From Welwitschia mirabilis (lineage: Eukaryota; Gnetophyta; Gnetopsida; Welwitschiales), in contig JBOZIK010000001.1 of assembly GCA_051453625.1 (NCBI GenBank), positions 117,331,530-117,395,529 of the forward strand: a stretch of DNA of 64,000 bases. Direction: 5' to 3'. Shown in pieces: positions 25,481 to 38,199 of this stretch (positions within the stretch are counted from its first letter, which is position 1; every line of letters starts with the position of its first letter). The notes under the pieces are model-generated. The model did no database searches. It was not told the origin of the DNA and saw only the letters and a list, made by a program, of their open reading frames with translations. The position numbers and the translations under genes were made by a program.

Positions 25481-27277
25481 TAAATTATGCTATAAAGACT
25501 ATACTAAGTATGGTTTATTTTTGTTTTCTTCTAATTACATCTTTCCACAACTTAGAATATTTAGGATTTTCTTACAAGAGTTTTTAAAATGGTACATTTA
25601 TGCTTACATTTTATATTAAGGTTTTAAGATGATCATTAAAGTTAAGATTGGTATTTAATGTATCAAGCTAAGGGGTAGTAGGTTTCTTACTTTTATCTTA
25701 AGAAGAATTTTTCTTATTAAGCTTATCACTTAAAGAATAAGAGAAAGTATGATTTTCTAAGATTTTAATATCCACTTCTTCTTTATCATTTTTATCATTT
25801 TGGGGAATTGAAGCCTCATTGGTAAGAGGTGTTGTATCATTTCCACTTCTTGTCATAGCCTTACAATCTTTTTTTTCTTCATTAGGGTGTGGTAAAGGTT
25901 ACGTTGCAAGTGATCCTTATGCTATTTTAATTTATAAGCATAGTTTGTTAAAGAAAATTCACTCAATTTTCAATGTTTGAATTTTTCTTCTCTTGAGATT
26001 TTTTAACTCATCAATGAAATTTTTAAGTGGATCATTTTGGTTTTGAGAATTTGATGTGCTTGCTGGATAATTTGAATTACTTGGTTAGAAGTTTGAGTTA
26101 TTTGTTTAAAAGTTAGCATTCTTAAATCTATTTCTAAATGGTTGAAAATTTGGATTATTCTCTTAAAAGTTATTAAATTTGTTCTCAAAAGATTGAAAGT
26201 TAGATCATTCATTCATCTTAGGTTGATACTAGTTCTAATTTTGATATTGATTTTGGGTTATAAAGTTTAAAGACTTTTAGTTAAATGCATATGGCTATTC
26301 ATAAATATTTTCTTTGTAAGTAATTAATAAAGAACAGTCTTTTGTTACATGATAGTTTTCTTTACATAAATCACAACTTGCAACCACACTGTTTTCAGTT
26401 GTTACTTTTTCATCTAAAATCATTTGAATGTATTTTTCAAATGTTGTTGTAAAATTCTTAATGACATTTATTGGTTCTTTTTATATTTTTACTTTCTCCT
26501 TCTCTTGTTTTACCTCTTTAATATCTTTTATGATTTGTCCTATAGTATGATGCTTTTTAGGTATTATTTTTGGCGATGTTTGACTTACTTCTACTAGTGA
26601 TTTTAATAATATCCATGTATTTTCTAATGTAAGATTTTTTAAATTTCCTTAACATGAAAAATATACAATTTTTTTGTTTTGGCTATTAAGTCGAGTATAA
26701 AAATAATCTACTAATTCTTCTTGAGTGAATGCATCTATAGGATTAGAACGTATTATAATGAAAAATTATTTATAAATAGAGGCATAATCTTGATTATGTT
26801 GTTCTTAAAAATTTGTCACCTCTTTCTTTCTTTTTGTTATTGTTATTCCACTCATATATATTTTTATAAAGGCTCTTTAAACTTAGTTCCATGTTTTCAA
26901 GATCTTATATGGAATAGTTCTTAACCATAATTTTGCTTTTCCTTTGAAAGTGATGGAAAAGATAACCATATAAGTATGATCACTAATTCATTTTTTACCA
27001 TTTCTAAAAGTAAGCACTAATTGTTTGATGTCTGCTATATGTTAGAGAGGATATTTATCATTTTCTCAATAAAAAATATGATAAGCATTTAAATTCTTTA
27101 TTTAACATCATCATCATGAGGGGGGTATAAAGGGTTTTGGATTTTACATTTCTTATTTGCAATTAGTTCTTTAAGAATAACATTAGCATTTAGATTTATG
27201 AGGGTAGTAAAGGTTCTAATCACCATAAAAGAATGAATTAAAGTCACCCATTTCTATTTTTATAAAGAATTTGACAT
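25481..27277 (-). pseudogene. Gag remnant, element B4
   Basis: Minus strand. The likely start is the ATG at 27277-27275 (M-S-N-S-L). An intact zinc knuckle, CDLCKENYHVTKDC, is at about 26345-26386. Capsid wording corresponding to EELVDYF is near 26720. The C-terminal acidic linker is recognisable near 25750-25800. It is colinear with 20251-22023 and interrupted by many stops. It is continuous with the protease just downstream, as in other copies. Confidence 0.85.
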
Positions 27278-27932
27278 TGTAACAAAATGATTTTCTTCTA
27301 AATTTCTTTTTTTAAAAAATTTCCTTTGAAAAATTAAATTCATAAATAATAAATGTAAAAAAATTATCATGCTTAACTCTTAGAATATTTTGCATATCTG
27401 ATGTATGTGTACCTAGGTTAAGTTCATAGTTGATCAAACCTTCTCAGATGTTTTGCTCAATTAATAACTGCTCTCTCTAATATTCTATTTTTTTACTAAA
27501 GTTTATCATGTCCCAACATGCATAGTTCTATTTTTAGAAGTATCATCTTTATAGTCATTTAGATGATGTACCTGGATAATAGCAGATATAAAAACCCCAA
27601 AAATAAAAAAATAGAAGAACAAAATCATGAAATAACACAGAATGAAAATTGATCATCATCTGCTAGGTTATTTGGATAATAGAAGGGATGATAATACAAA
27701 ATCCCTAGTTCTTATGAAAATGAAAAAACCCTAAGATTCATAGGCCATTATTACTAAAATTCATCTAGATGATGATGAAGATAATAGAGCATTATTTTTG
27801 GAATGAAAAATGAAAAATGTAAAAAGAAAAACCTACATTTCTACTGTAAGAAGTAATGCTACTATTAACAAATACCTAAACCAAAATCTAAACTACTTAT
27901 TTGAACAATGATAATCCTTGAACTCTAAGCAA
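27278..27932 (-). other. 5-prime leader of element B4
   Basis: Non-coding, colinear with 22024-22679. Palindromic CATC/GATG blocks lie near 27545-27575, 27650-27690 and 27755-27790. Confidence 0.65.
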
Positions 27933-27953
27933 CCTTCCCTAGCAATGGCACAA
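27933..27953 (-). promoter_or_regulatory. primer binding site of element B4, decayed tRNA-Asp complement
   Basis: The minus strand reads TTTGTGCCATTGCTAGGGAA; its core differs mainly by transitions from the tRNA-Asp complement. Confidence 0.7.
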
Positions 27954-27956
27954 AGA

Positions 27957-28943
27957 TGTTATAGTTCATATTTGTGTAAATGTTACATCCTCACATAAAT
28001 CTTGAAAATTGTAAAAATATATATTACATAACATAACATACTGATATAGAGGGGAGTGATCCAAATGTTGTAATTATATCAAAGGCATAAATGAGAAGAA
28101 AGGGAAGTGATTTCAAATAAAATACTTATGTAAGTAGAACATTACTAACGTAAAATAATCATACAAATAAATACACTTTGCAAATGAGATGAAATTTCTA
28201 GTATAGATGCAACATCTATCTAATTACTAAATCAACATTCCATGAAGATCGTTCCTATCTAATCCAGATCAATCAAGAAAATTCATCACCAAACAAAAAT
28301 AAACCTATGATATTATGTACGAAAAATAATATATGAAAATAATATAAATTTAATCTAAGAAATGAAATATAATGCACTTAAAATAATGATTTCAACCTTA
28401 GTGAATGCTTCCCTTGTGATCTATATCATAGATGAAGCTATCATAAAATCATAAGCAACATAAACCAAAATGAAGATGCATATAATAAATGATATAAAAA
28501 TAAAAACAAACTTTTGATTAAATCAAATCAAAAAATCCATGTTACAAAGTAGTAGCACCTCAATGAAGGATAAAAATCTCAACACCAAGGAGATGATGCC
28601 AAATCATGCAAGTTCCACATCAGCTTTCAGATTAATCTAGTAAATATCCTTCTCAGCATAAGTATATATGTCATTCATACCATTGTCTGGATGACGAGGT
28701 GGATGATCAACTTTTGTAAAATATTTCTTATATTAAATTATCCTTTTTAATTATAAGATTGCTACTTTATATAGGTAGTATTATAATTAACTTAAAATGC
28801 TATCAAATATAATGAAGATTACATGTTTTTGTGACATTTGTCTTGGATCTTCATTATCATTGAAACTCATCACAAACTTGTCTAATGTTCAAGAAAACTA
28901 CTCAAAATACCCTACCAAATACATATAATTTAACAGTTTAATA
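27957..28943 (-). repeat. LTR-B of element B4, internally deleted
   Basis: About 987 bp. It aligns with 22702-23947 but jumps near 28590 from CAACACCAAGG straight to GATGATGCCAAATCAT, losing about 270 bp of the LTR. The outer end enters copia at the same site as B3. Confidence 0.8.
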
Positions 28944-30100
28944 TCTCTCTTTCAAGGAAAAATTAAAGTACATAAAGGAAAACCTTAGAAATATGGCCTA
29001 CAATAAAACATTCAGAAGGGATTTTCCATATAAGAAAATTGATTTATAAAAGTATTAAATTTATTACTACATCTTTCATAGCAAATAGGCTTATCATGTG
29101 CATACACATCCCATTATGCTAGGCCAAAACATGTGCTACACATCTTACGGTACTAGGTCATATTTTTAGTACACATTCTGTAGAACTAGAATTAGGTATG
29201 ACTTCAATTAGAGGCTCATAAGTCAAATGAATCCTATAATGTATAAGAAATAAATGAGTTTAACTTAATTTATTACCAATATAATCTTGGATTGGAAATA
29301 TTGAAAGTTCTCTCAACTAGGCATCTTTGCTTAACTAGTAGTTATTGATTCTATGGTTGAATGATGTACTAGCATAATAACCTCATGTTGTATAATTTCC
29401 TTAATTTTATGGATCAACTCCCATGTATCATTTTCTACAAAAGCATAATATTCTTCTTTTATAGCTTAGATTTATTGATTGTGTAGAATGATGCCTTTTA
29501 AATAAGTTGGTTTACCATTAAAAGTAAGATGGATCTCATTATCATCATCATCAAAAGATTTATATGAATCATGTTTAGTTTTAATTTTATCCTTTTTGTC
29601 ATTATGAACATCTTAAAGAGTAGACTGTAACCAAGTACTTTGATGTTGCTTATGGATAGTTTCAGCTTCTTCAATTGAAGAACCTGCTGAATTACTACTA
29701 AAACCATAATTAAGTATGCTTAAAGCACTAAATTTATCAAGTTCTATAGGTTATAAAGAATTGATACAAATAGAAGAAACTTGAATAAGACTGGTGGATA
29801 TATCTCCCTTCTTAACCATAAGATATTGATCATTCAAGATGGTTACTGGGTTAGAGGAAGGATGAAGCTTCAAAAGATTAAGCTAAGAATTATTATTTAA
29901 AGTCTTTGAAAAAATGACATCATGAGGAATAATGTTCTTATGATGCTCTAAAAGATAAATTTGATCACCCTTTTGGTTGATTGGATATCCCATAAAAATA
30001 GCAATGTGAGGATGTATTTCAAATTTGTTATAATGTTCACATGGAATATGGGTATAGCACTTGCAATCACATACATAATACTGGTATAAATTTATTTTGT
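28944..30100 (-). pseudogene. Ty1/copia pol fragment (integrase end and RT start), copy 2
   Basis: Colinear with 23948-25105 at roughly 87 percent by eye. CKCYTHIPCEHYNKFEIHPH and IFMGYP (29975-30080) are the post-integrase region. AIKEEYYAFVENDTWELIHK (about 29385-29475) is the start of the copia RT domain. The rest of RT is missing or unreadable. The LTR-B of B4 interrupts the element at 28943. Confidence 0.85.
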
Positions 30101-31250
30101 ATGCATGGCACTTCTCAGTTGGAAATACTCCTTTTTTAGTATATTAATCAATGTAATTATTAAGATGCACAATGCTATTCACTACTTCACCTCAAAGATA
30201 GGTCTTATAATCACTAGAGTACATCATGAAATGTACCATATCCATAATTTTTCAATAAAATACTTAATGATGTTATTTTTCTAAGATGTTATAGGGAAGA
30301 TCTTTAAATGATGAATTCCTTCAGAAGTGAGAAAGTCCTTGAACTTGATAGATGTATATTTACCACCATTATCTAAGTGAAAATTCTTAATCTAATAATT
30401 GGCTTGTCTTTTCACTTTTATTTTAAAATTCTTAGAAATGTTCAAGATCTAAGAATTGGACTTGATAAGATATGCCTAAAACATTTGGTAATAATCATCA
30501 ATAAAAGATATAAAATAATGAAATCCTTGGAGAGTAGACCACATGCATCATAATGAATAAGTAGAAGATTTCCATCGGGATGCTACTTACTTAGTGTAAA
30601 TTATTCTATAGTTTTTTTACACATTATACATGCTTCACATTAAGGGTAATCTCGTGGAATAGATAAAAGAAACTAGTGATCATTCTCATGCATCACATTC
30701 ATCATGAAAGAAGTAGAATATCCTAGTCAAGCATGTCATGGTAGCAATAGAGAGCTTTATCTTGGAAAACTATGCAAGTAGTCTTGCATTTTAATATAAC
30801 ATTGAATATGAATAAGCTTTCCATTCATGTAGCCTTTTATAAGCATTTGTTGATTACAATTAAAAACTTCGAATAAGTGTTTTATCATAGAAATTGAGTT
30901 ATCTTCTCACTCAAAGTAGAAAGTAATAGAATATGTGATCTTAAATAAGGCATATATAGAACATTAGAAAGAATCTATGAAGATAGAAATGTTAAGTTCA
31001 AGTAATCAAATTATATCCCTCCATTGGAACTAAAGTTCTATTTTCTAATAAACCTAATTTAGAACTTCTATGAAGTTATCAAATTAATCAGCTAATAAGT
31101 CATGTAATAAGTGGTACTTAGGTTAAGAATTCATGTGTCATCATAAAGTATGTGCTCACTCATATTCACAAAGTTAGAATTATCAAAAACTACATTTAAC
31201 TTAATATTTTCATCATCAAGGGATTAAAATTCTTTAGTAACTACATTAAG
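30101..31250 (-). pseudogene. Ty1/copia integrase and pre-integrase region
   Basis: Minus strand. In order of translation: VLYMPYLRSHILLLSTLSEK (about 30890-30965) is the pre-integrase VLYVP-G-L-NLLSV segment. CEACIMCKK (about 30620-30645) is the end of the H-H-C-C zinc fold. LLIHYDACG and IDDYYQMF (about 30480-30580) contain the first catalytic Asp region. HLDNGGKYTSIKFKDFLTSE (about 30320-30382) has the second catalytic Asp. The third residue region is unclear. Several stops and frameshifts make it a pseudogene. It continues without a break into the fragment at 28944-30100. Confidence 0.87.
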
Positions 31251-32100
31251 GCATCTATAGAACTTTGCAGTAGGATCTTATCTTTTGCGTCATGAGCACC
31301 GACAATTATTTTTTTGAAGTAGTAATATGTTAAAATTTCTTCTTATTTAGTTAACTCTAATTAGGCTTCTTATTTTGCTATTTATATGGATTTTTATCCT
31401 TATCATGATGTAATGAATTTGACAAATGAGAGTTGCTAGAAGACAACTTATGTTGATGAGGAGGTCCATAAGAATGAGAAACTTTTAATGTTGCATCAAA
31501 GAAGAAGCCTATAAATTTAAATTATGATTTCACAGAAATAATATTCTTAGCGAGCATGTCAAATTTAATATTAAATCAGTTCTTAATTTCATGAAGAGAT
31601 AAAATGCAACTATAAAAAAATAGATCCTATAAATAGTAATGAACCAAGTTGACATAATTAATGTAAACTTTATTTGTTGGATTTATCTTAGCAACCTTTG
31701 CTTTAATATTGATCATCTAAGCTAAGAGATGATGCATTTTTCCCCTTTTATAATAAAGGTTATTTATGCTCATGATGATATTAATTAGTTTTAGATCATT
31801 CTTCCCATAAAATGTATTGTGCAAAGTAGAATAGTTGGTATAATTAGACTTTCTTTGATCAATCAACTTTTTATGTAAAGTGGCTAATGATTTTCACATT
31901 ATCGCTATGAGCTTGTGATTAATGGCTTACCATGCATCTTCTTCATTTGAATCCCTACGTTTTTAAAAAACTCTTTTTCAAAACTATAGATGCACATTGT
32001 AAAAATGCAATCCTTATTTAATCCTCTCAACTCTGATCATAATATAAGATTATCATAAGGTTGGTTATGATTCTAATAGTCAATATGAATGTAAAGATAT
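31251..32100 (-). pseudogene. probable copia Gag remnant
   Basis: On the minus strand upstream of the copia pre-integrase region, where Gag belongs. A readable stretch, YGPPHQHKLSSSNSHLSNSL (about 31395-31470), followed by charged residues, resembles a Gag C-terminal tail. A further stretch is at 31640-31760. No zinc knuckle could be confirmed. The call rests on position and composition. Confidence 0.5.
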
Positions 32101-33440
32101 TTGATAAGATTTACAATCTACCTTTTAATAAAGTAGCCATAATGAATGTTAAGAAGAGAAGGTTTAACAACTTGTGAAGTGAAGTCAAATTCTAGAGGAA
32201 TCTTGCTTACATTCACTACTGAAAAAATGATCTATTTAATACAAAGAAAATTCATCAAAATCCAAAATGATAAAAAGCTTTAAAAAAAAAAGATAATGGT
32301 ATAGTCACCTAAAAATGTATCTTGCTCTCATCCACAAGTTTAAGTAATATATTCAAGTCACAATGCAACAAAAAGAATAAAGTCATAATGGAGAGGTATA
32401 ATTATAACAAAAGGGAATCAATACCAAAAATTCAAGTGATCTATGTAAACCACAATGTATGATGATTAAGACAACTCCCCTTCCCCTTTTCCCCCCCTTC
32501 CCCCCCTTCCCCCCAAACAATGAAAAAATATATGCATATAAAAATAACTGAGGTATATTTTGAAAAGTTTTTAATGTGAGCAAAGTAAATTTTGATGTAA
32601 AGGAGTCTAATTTAATTATTAGGTGATGAATATTTAGATTTATCAATTTAGAGTATGCTTCCAAATGTGAGTAGTAATAATGTACTTTTTAATGATGGTA
32701 CCCTTGTCTTATGATGAAGTAAAAGGACAATAATATGAATTGCCTTAATGGGTGTTCAAATCATCAGCTAGTTTTGATTACCTTAGCTATATACTCATAT
32801 TAAGAGATAATGTAAATTTTAAAATTTAATTACACTTATAAATACCTGTTGACTTGGTGATGAAATCTAGATAGATTTTATCATTGTGTCTTTGGCCTTT
32901 ACCTAATACACCCTCAATTACCAAGTCGTACATAGGAATTTGAACCTTGGGGCACTTAGGACATTTCTAATTAAGAGAAATATGACTCTTTATATATCTT
33001 GAACTTTGTAGTTAATCTAGTTAAGACTATAAAATAAGCTTAGATGATAATGTAGCCTAATATAGTTCTTTATCTACATAAGGCTCCCCATGCCTGCCAC
33101 CAACTGAGACTTATTACTAGTGGAAAATGTAATGTGTTTAAGGTGATAGGTAATTTATAATTTTAAACCTTAATCATAAAACATTAAGTTTTTAAATGTA
33201 AGAAGAAAAAAGGGAAAAAAAACCAAAAAAACACACAAGAATAGGGACTCACTTGATATAGTTAAGCTAAGTAAATCTTACTCAACATCCTAGACTTAGT
33301 TTAATCTATCCAAATCACAAAATAAGTCTAAGTGAGATAAAAAAATGAGTCAAGTGAATCTTGATACACATTCTAAGCATGACTTAATGAGAAAAAAAAT
33401 AAAAATATTAAGGACTCACAATTAGTTAAAAAAATGCCCA
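32101..33440. other. unassigned stretch with a C-rich/G-rich tract
   Basis: No supported coding frame. The main landmark is a run of five C-blocks at 32477-32514. The part near the copia Gag may be its leader or LTR, but I could not define LTR ends or a PBS here. Confidence 0.4.
32477..32514 (-). repeat. G-rich tract, potential G-quadruplex on the minus strand
   Basis: On the plus strand, C-runs of 4, 4, 7, 7 and 6 are separated by TT or TTTT. On the minus strand this gives five G-runs with loops of 2-4 bases. It stands out sharply in AT-rich surroundings. Confidence 0.85.
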
Positions 33441-34799
33441 AAAATCTTTAAAAAGCATTAAAAAATGTTGAGTTTAGGGATTACAAACTTGAAATACCCA
33501 AAAAAACCAAAACAACTTGAGAAATAGCTCAAAGAACTTAAAAAGCTATAAACAACTTATGTGCACAAACTAGGATTAATGGCTGATTAATAACTCAACT
33601 AAACACATGTGTGCAAAAACTGTCTATTACTGAGCAATGGCTGATAAATTCTGGATGTGCATAAAAACCAAAAAGGGCTAGCATAAATTTTTTTAAAAAA
33701 TCTATTTTATAATGTCTAGAATCAAATACATAACCTCCAAGATAATATAATAGTGCATTTACCACTACATCATGTTTTCATTAATGTTTAAAAAAAGAGT
33801 TTAAAAGTCTAAAAACTAGGTTTCAACATTCACTGCATCAAATTTCAATAACATAGAAAAATGGTTTTTTTCAAGACTTAAATCCTGAACCTTCTTATTA
33901 AATGATCAAGTTCTTCACCACTTCATTAATTGCGTGTTGGTAAAAATAATTTCCAACAAAGTTGTGAAAAATGAAGATTCCATTAGGAAGTAATTACACC
34001 ATAAATAGGTAGCTAAGATAGGAATAGAATGACATGATAAGATCTAGAAACTTAATTCATAGAGGCAGAGGTAGAGGCATAGGATTGATAACTAGATAGT
34101 GAAAAGTCAGATTATGTATGTGCAAATTGTGGGAATGGTAGCAATGGCTCTTACTATGCACGCATTAGAAAATGAATAATGAAGCTATATCATAGTAAGG
34201 CTTGATAAGAGGTAGAAGTAGTAAGAGCATTAGCTGACAAGCAGCTACAGTGAGTGAGAGCCGTGAAAACTAGATCACATTGTCAATCCATAAAAAGATC
34301 TCAGTAGATGAAAAGTTTAGGCAAATCTGTAGAGCATGGATAGGCAAAAGATGAGAGATGTATGTACACAAAGCATCAACAGTAAGTGCATAAAAGATAA
34401 TAGCATATGCAGATGATATGTTAGAGGTACTTGTAAGAGGAGATGTTGAAATATGCACTATGGATAGCAATAACATTAACATAGAGGTACAAGCCAAAAA
34501 TACACATGCATAGGTGGAGAGCAAGCATGACCAAGGCTTCATAGGCTACATAGTAAAAGAATATGCCAATGGAAGGAGGCAACACATAAGTGGAGGTTGA
34601 GCTTAGGTGGATTAGCAAGAGAAGCATTAAAATATCAAGAAGATAGATTTAGAAGATATGTTTCTCAAACTATTTTTTGGTCAAGCTCAACGGTAGAAGT
34701 TTAAATAAGCACTCAAATAATGCTACAATTAATGGAAGATGCCATGGCATCAAATTTCATTAATGCAAAATAAGATGATAATGGAGGTATTCTTATGTG
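33440..34799 (+). mobile_element. 3-prime region preceding LTR-A copy 1
   Basis: Diverged copy of 39397-40729, and like it runs directly into an LTR-A. It therefore represents the 3-prime end of a further plus-strand element whose body is missing upstream. A plus-strand coding-like remnant includes RGRGRGIG (about 34065-34090) and CANC-G...SYYAR (about 34120-34160), with matching wording in the second copy. The family is not recognised. Confidence 0.65.
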
Positions 34800-35871
34800 T
34801 ATTGCACTACCAATTTGTGGTTACTTGATGGAGTTTTATGAGCCATTTTATATGAAATTTGCATAAGTTTAGGTGCAATTCTAAGGATTTTGTAAAATCA
34901 ATAGAAGATCCTAGAAATGTGCAGTTATTACCCAAATTTGATGCATTTAAAACATATGCTAATGCATAGAGATTTGGAGTAAAATTACTAACAAAAATGC
35001 TAGATTCTTCTCAATAAAATGATTAAACAACACCGTCGTCCCTTCGGTCATCTCCATGATAGGTAAGACAACAACAACATTTGATGTTAATGTAGGATAA
35101 TACTGAGTCATCATGCTGAATCATCTTTTTTAATGATTTGTCTTCTTCCTCATTGTTCGAATAACTATCAGAATAACACTGACAATGTAACCAACTCTGA
35201 TAGCTGACCCTTTAACCATTTCATTAGTTTCTTACCTATAAAGGACTGCATTTTTGGAGTATCTTTTGTTTGTCTTTTTCTGATATGTTTTTCTATAAAC
35301 AAGTCCTTCTTCGATTCTTCTCGCTATCTTCATTATACTAAAAATTCTTGTGATAGGATATCAAAGGATAGAAGATATATCTTGAGAGTTGTCAAAAGAT
35401 GTTTTCTTGATGGAGGACTTATATCCTTCATTGATGTCCAACTGTTTTATAACTTTGATGTTGTTACCTCTTTAATATAAAACTCTATTTTTCTTTATTG
35501 CATGTTAGATTGTCTGATGTCCCTTATGATTTATGTTACCTTTAATCTAGTGAGAATTTCTTAGGTGATATAGATCATCAAGGGCAACCTTTGTTAAGTC
35601 TGAGAAAGTGGTTTAGTTTCATTACATTTAAGTTAGTTTCATTATGCATTTATATTTTATCTTTTATTTTTTACATTGTTATTTAATTCTAGTTCCCATT
35701 TAGTTGTGAAAGGTAATTCAAGTCTTACCTCATAGTCTTCAGTGAAAATACAACATTCAAGTTAACTTTCACTCATACTAGTGTACTGTATTGTGCAAAA
35801 CTATTTTTTTTATTTTATAAATGATAGAATTCTTTTGAATATAAAAACTTTCATAAATACATATTACAACA
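34800..35871 (+). repeat. LTR-A copy 1 (5-prime LTR of A1)
   Basis: About 1072 bp, from TATTGCACTACCAATTTGTG (TG decayed to TA) to ...CAACA, followed by AAT and a PBS. It aligns with 40730-41766, 48457-49527 and, reversed, 50639-51707 and 57481-58552. A hairpin block lies at 35035-35072. Confidence 0.87.
35294..35301 (+). promoter_or_regulatory. TATA-like element in LTR-A copy 1
   Basis: TATAAACA at the position where the other LTR-A copies have TATAAATA. Promoter role inferred from conservation and LTR biology. Confidence 0.5.
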
Positions 35872-35874
35872 AAT

Positions 35875-35895
35875 TGGCTCCATTGTTAGGGAAGA
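35875..35895 (+). promoter_or_regulatory. primer binding site of element A1
   Basis: TGGCTCCATTGTTAGGGAAG follows the LTR after the spacer AAT. It is close to the tRNA-Asp complement TGGCGCCGTTGCCGGGGA. Confidence 0.75.
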
Positions 35896-36343
35896 CTATT
35901 AAGGAGTATAAGGGTTGTCATTATTCATGTAAGTATATCAAATTTTTTTTGATTATTTATCTGTAGTAATGTTATATTTTATTAGGGATTATATGTTTTT
36001 GTTTTTTATTTTTAGGTTTAGTTTCAATTTTCTATAGGAAAATAGTCATCGTCCCCTCTGTCATCCCCATGATAGACAACATGATAGTTTTTAATTTTAG
36101 TTTTTATTTCTAATTTTTTTATTCATATTTTAGTTAATAAAATTAGTCTCTATTGTTTTGTTTATTGTATGGACTACTAGGAGGATGACAAACAGTGTTT
36201 CTTTTTAGTTTTTAGCTTTCTGCTCTGCTTCTTTTTTCTAATTTCTCTATTCATTGTCCCCTCTATTATTCCCATAATAGACAGGATGATAGTATTGCTT
36301 TTTATATATTTTCTATTATTTTCTATTTATAAGATGTTATAAA
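35896..36343 (+). other. 5-prime leader of element A1
   Basis: T-rich non-coding sequence between PBS and Gag. Hairpin-type blocks with CCCCTCTGTCATCCCCATGA lie at 36050-36080, and a weaker one is at 36250-36290. Confidence 0.7.
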
Positions 36344-38000
36344 ATGGTCAATCTTGACAAGAGATATCAAAGAGAAAGGCTATTGATAGAGAAAAATATT
36401 AGAGAAGGACTAATAGAAATAGAAAAAGAATTAAAAAAACAATCTCCAAGTACATTCAATATGCCTTCTAAGTTTATTTTTCTAAATCAGAACCCCTTAA
36501 GGAAACTTTGTATAATTAGAAAACTAGTTTATCGAGTTCTACCTAAAAATAGAAGAAAGTTATAGGGTTTTCTACATCTAATCCAAATGTAAAACTTACT
36601 CTAAGGGAATTACTAATCAATAAGAAATGAGATATTCAAACTTCTTTTGATCTATCCCTAGGAAATGATGTTGAATTAAAAAGCCTTAATGCTTATTCAA
36701 CCTTTAGTAGAGACGATGATGAGGATCCTCTTCAACATACTACAAATATTAAATAATTAATTCTTACGTTAAGAAATGGAAAGAAAAAAATTAGTGATAA
36801 AATATACATACTAATCTTTCCTATGACATTAAAATGTAAAGCTAAAAATTGGTTAAAAACCATACCCAATAAAAGCTTAATAAATTGGGATCAAGTCTAA
36901 GAAAACTTAATCAAAAGATTCATGAGTGAAGAAACTCTTAGAAAAAGGAAATGGAAAGTAACAAACTTTTAACTACAAAAAAATGAATATTATGCTTTTA
37001 CATATGAATGTTTCTTTGTAGTAACTTACTCTAATATAGTAGATGCTTTCTCATAAGAAAAACTAGTAAGATACTTTTATAGTGGTCTAAATCCCCATAC
37101 AAAACAACTTGTAGATTTATCTTGTAGTGGAAACTTTATGAATCTTATGTTAGAAAATTCTGAGGCAAAATTAAAAGAACTTATGGAAGTTAGTTAAACT
37201 TGGCCAATATCAAAAGAAAACTATACTATACGCCAAATTACCAAAGATCTAAATGATGTAAAACAAAAAAATATAGAATAAAACCTTGTAAATTTTGTAA
37301 GATATTTTACAATAACCTTGGATAAGTATACAGAAATGATTTTAGATGTAAAATCTACAATTAACAGAAATGTTATGCCAACCTATGATTTATGTGAGGA
37401 CAATTATTACATTATCGAAAACTATCCTTTATTATCAACATATAAAGAAAGAATATGTGAAGAAGTTTTTTTTTTTAATTAAACATCTCATAACTTTAAA
37501 AATCAAAATTAGGCATAACCATGATTGAATACTCATTTTCTAGAGAACTATTAACCTTTTAGAAGTGGATTTGAAACTTTCAACTAAGCTCATCCAACTT
37601 TCAACATTCTAATGTTCAACTTAGAAACATTTTAGATGAAATTAGAAAAACACATGAAATAACAAATGCCAAAATTAATAACTTAGTAATGTCCTTCAAT
37701 AAAAAATGCTGGTAAACCAAAGGCCACAAGAATATTTTGCTATACAACCTTTACTAATTCCCATTGAAATGAGAAAAGACTGTAAAGTTGTGTTATGTAG
37801 TGGTCAAGAAATAAATGCTCCTCCTTATAAACCTTCCATCTACCAGAGTAACTTTAAAGATGATGAATAAGAAGAGAAAGCCATTAAAATATGAGAATAT
37901 TATACCTTCCCTTATCTTGGTAAAAATAAAAAGAAAATTTTTTTATAACAATAACCAATTACCCCTTTACTTGATAGTCTTAACAACAATTCCATTTTCA
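36344..38000 (+). pseudogene. Gag remnant, element A1
   Basis: The start codon at 36344 begins M-V-N-L-D-K-R-Y-Q-R-E-R, matching the Gag starts of A3 (57006, minus) and A2 (42241). LTLRELL-like wording follows in another frame at about 36590. Next come AKNWLKTIPNKSLINWDQV and EETLRKRKW (36835-36960), the core retrotransposon Gag region, then YFYSGLNPHTKQLVDLSC (about 37070-37130). The knuckle reads YDLCEDNYYIIENY (about 37383-37424), with one Cys, the His and the final Cys lost. Stops and frameshifts are common. Confidence 0.87.
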
Positions 38001-38199
38001 ATAAATATTTAGGAGCCTTAATGAAAAATGTAAGCATAAACTTACCCTTTGGAAATTATTGTAATTAAATTCAAGGTACTCTAAACTTTAGAAATCCTTA
38101 ATAAGAAAAAACAAAAACAAGGCATTCCTGGCAAAGTCTTTCTAGCACAATACCTTACAAATTTAGTGTTACAAAAATTATCTAATTTAAACATCTGAG

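Noticed and set aside
20251-30100. The two 5-kb blocks as haplotigs of one locus
   Set aside because: Divergence looks about 10-15 percent with a 270-bp indel, more than expected for alleles; not fully excluded because a gap separates them.
32383-32664. Minus-strand frame with a GGKGGKGGKRGRG stretch
   Set aside because: The Gly/Lys run is only the translation of the G-rich tract; nothing else supports a gene.
34270-34627. Hydrophobic minus-strand frames that recur at 40233-40557
   Set aside because: They lie antisense to a retroelement 3-prime unit present twice; the likeness comes from the repeat. No domain or conserved start is seen.
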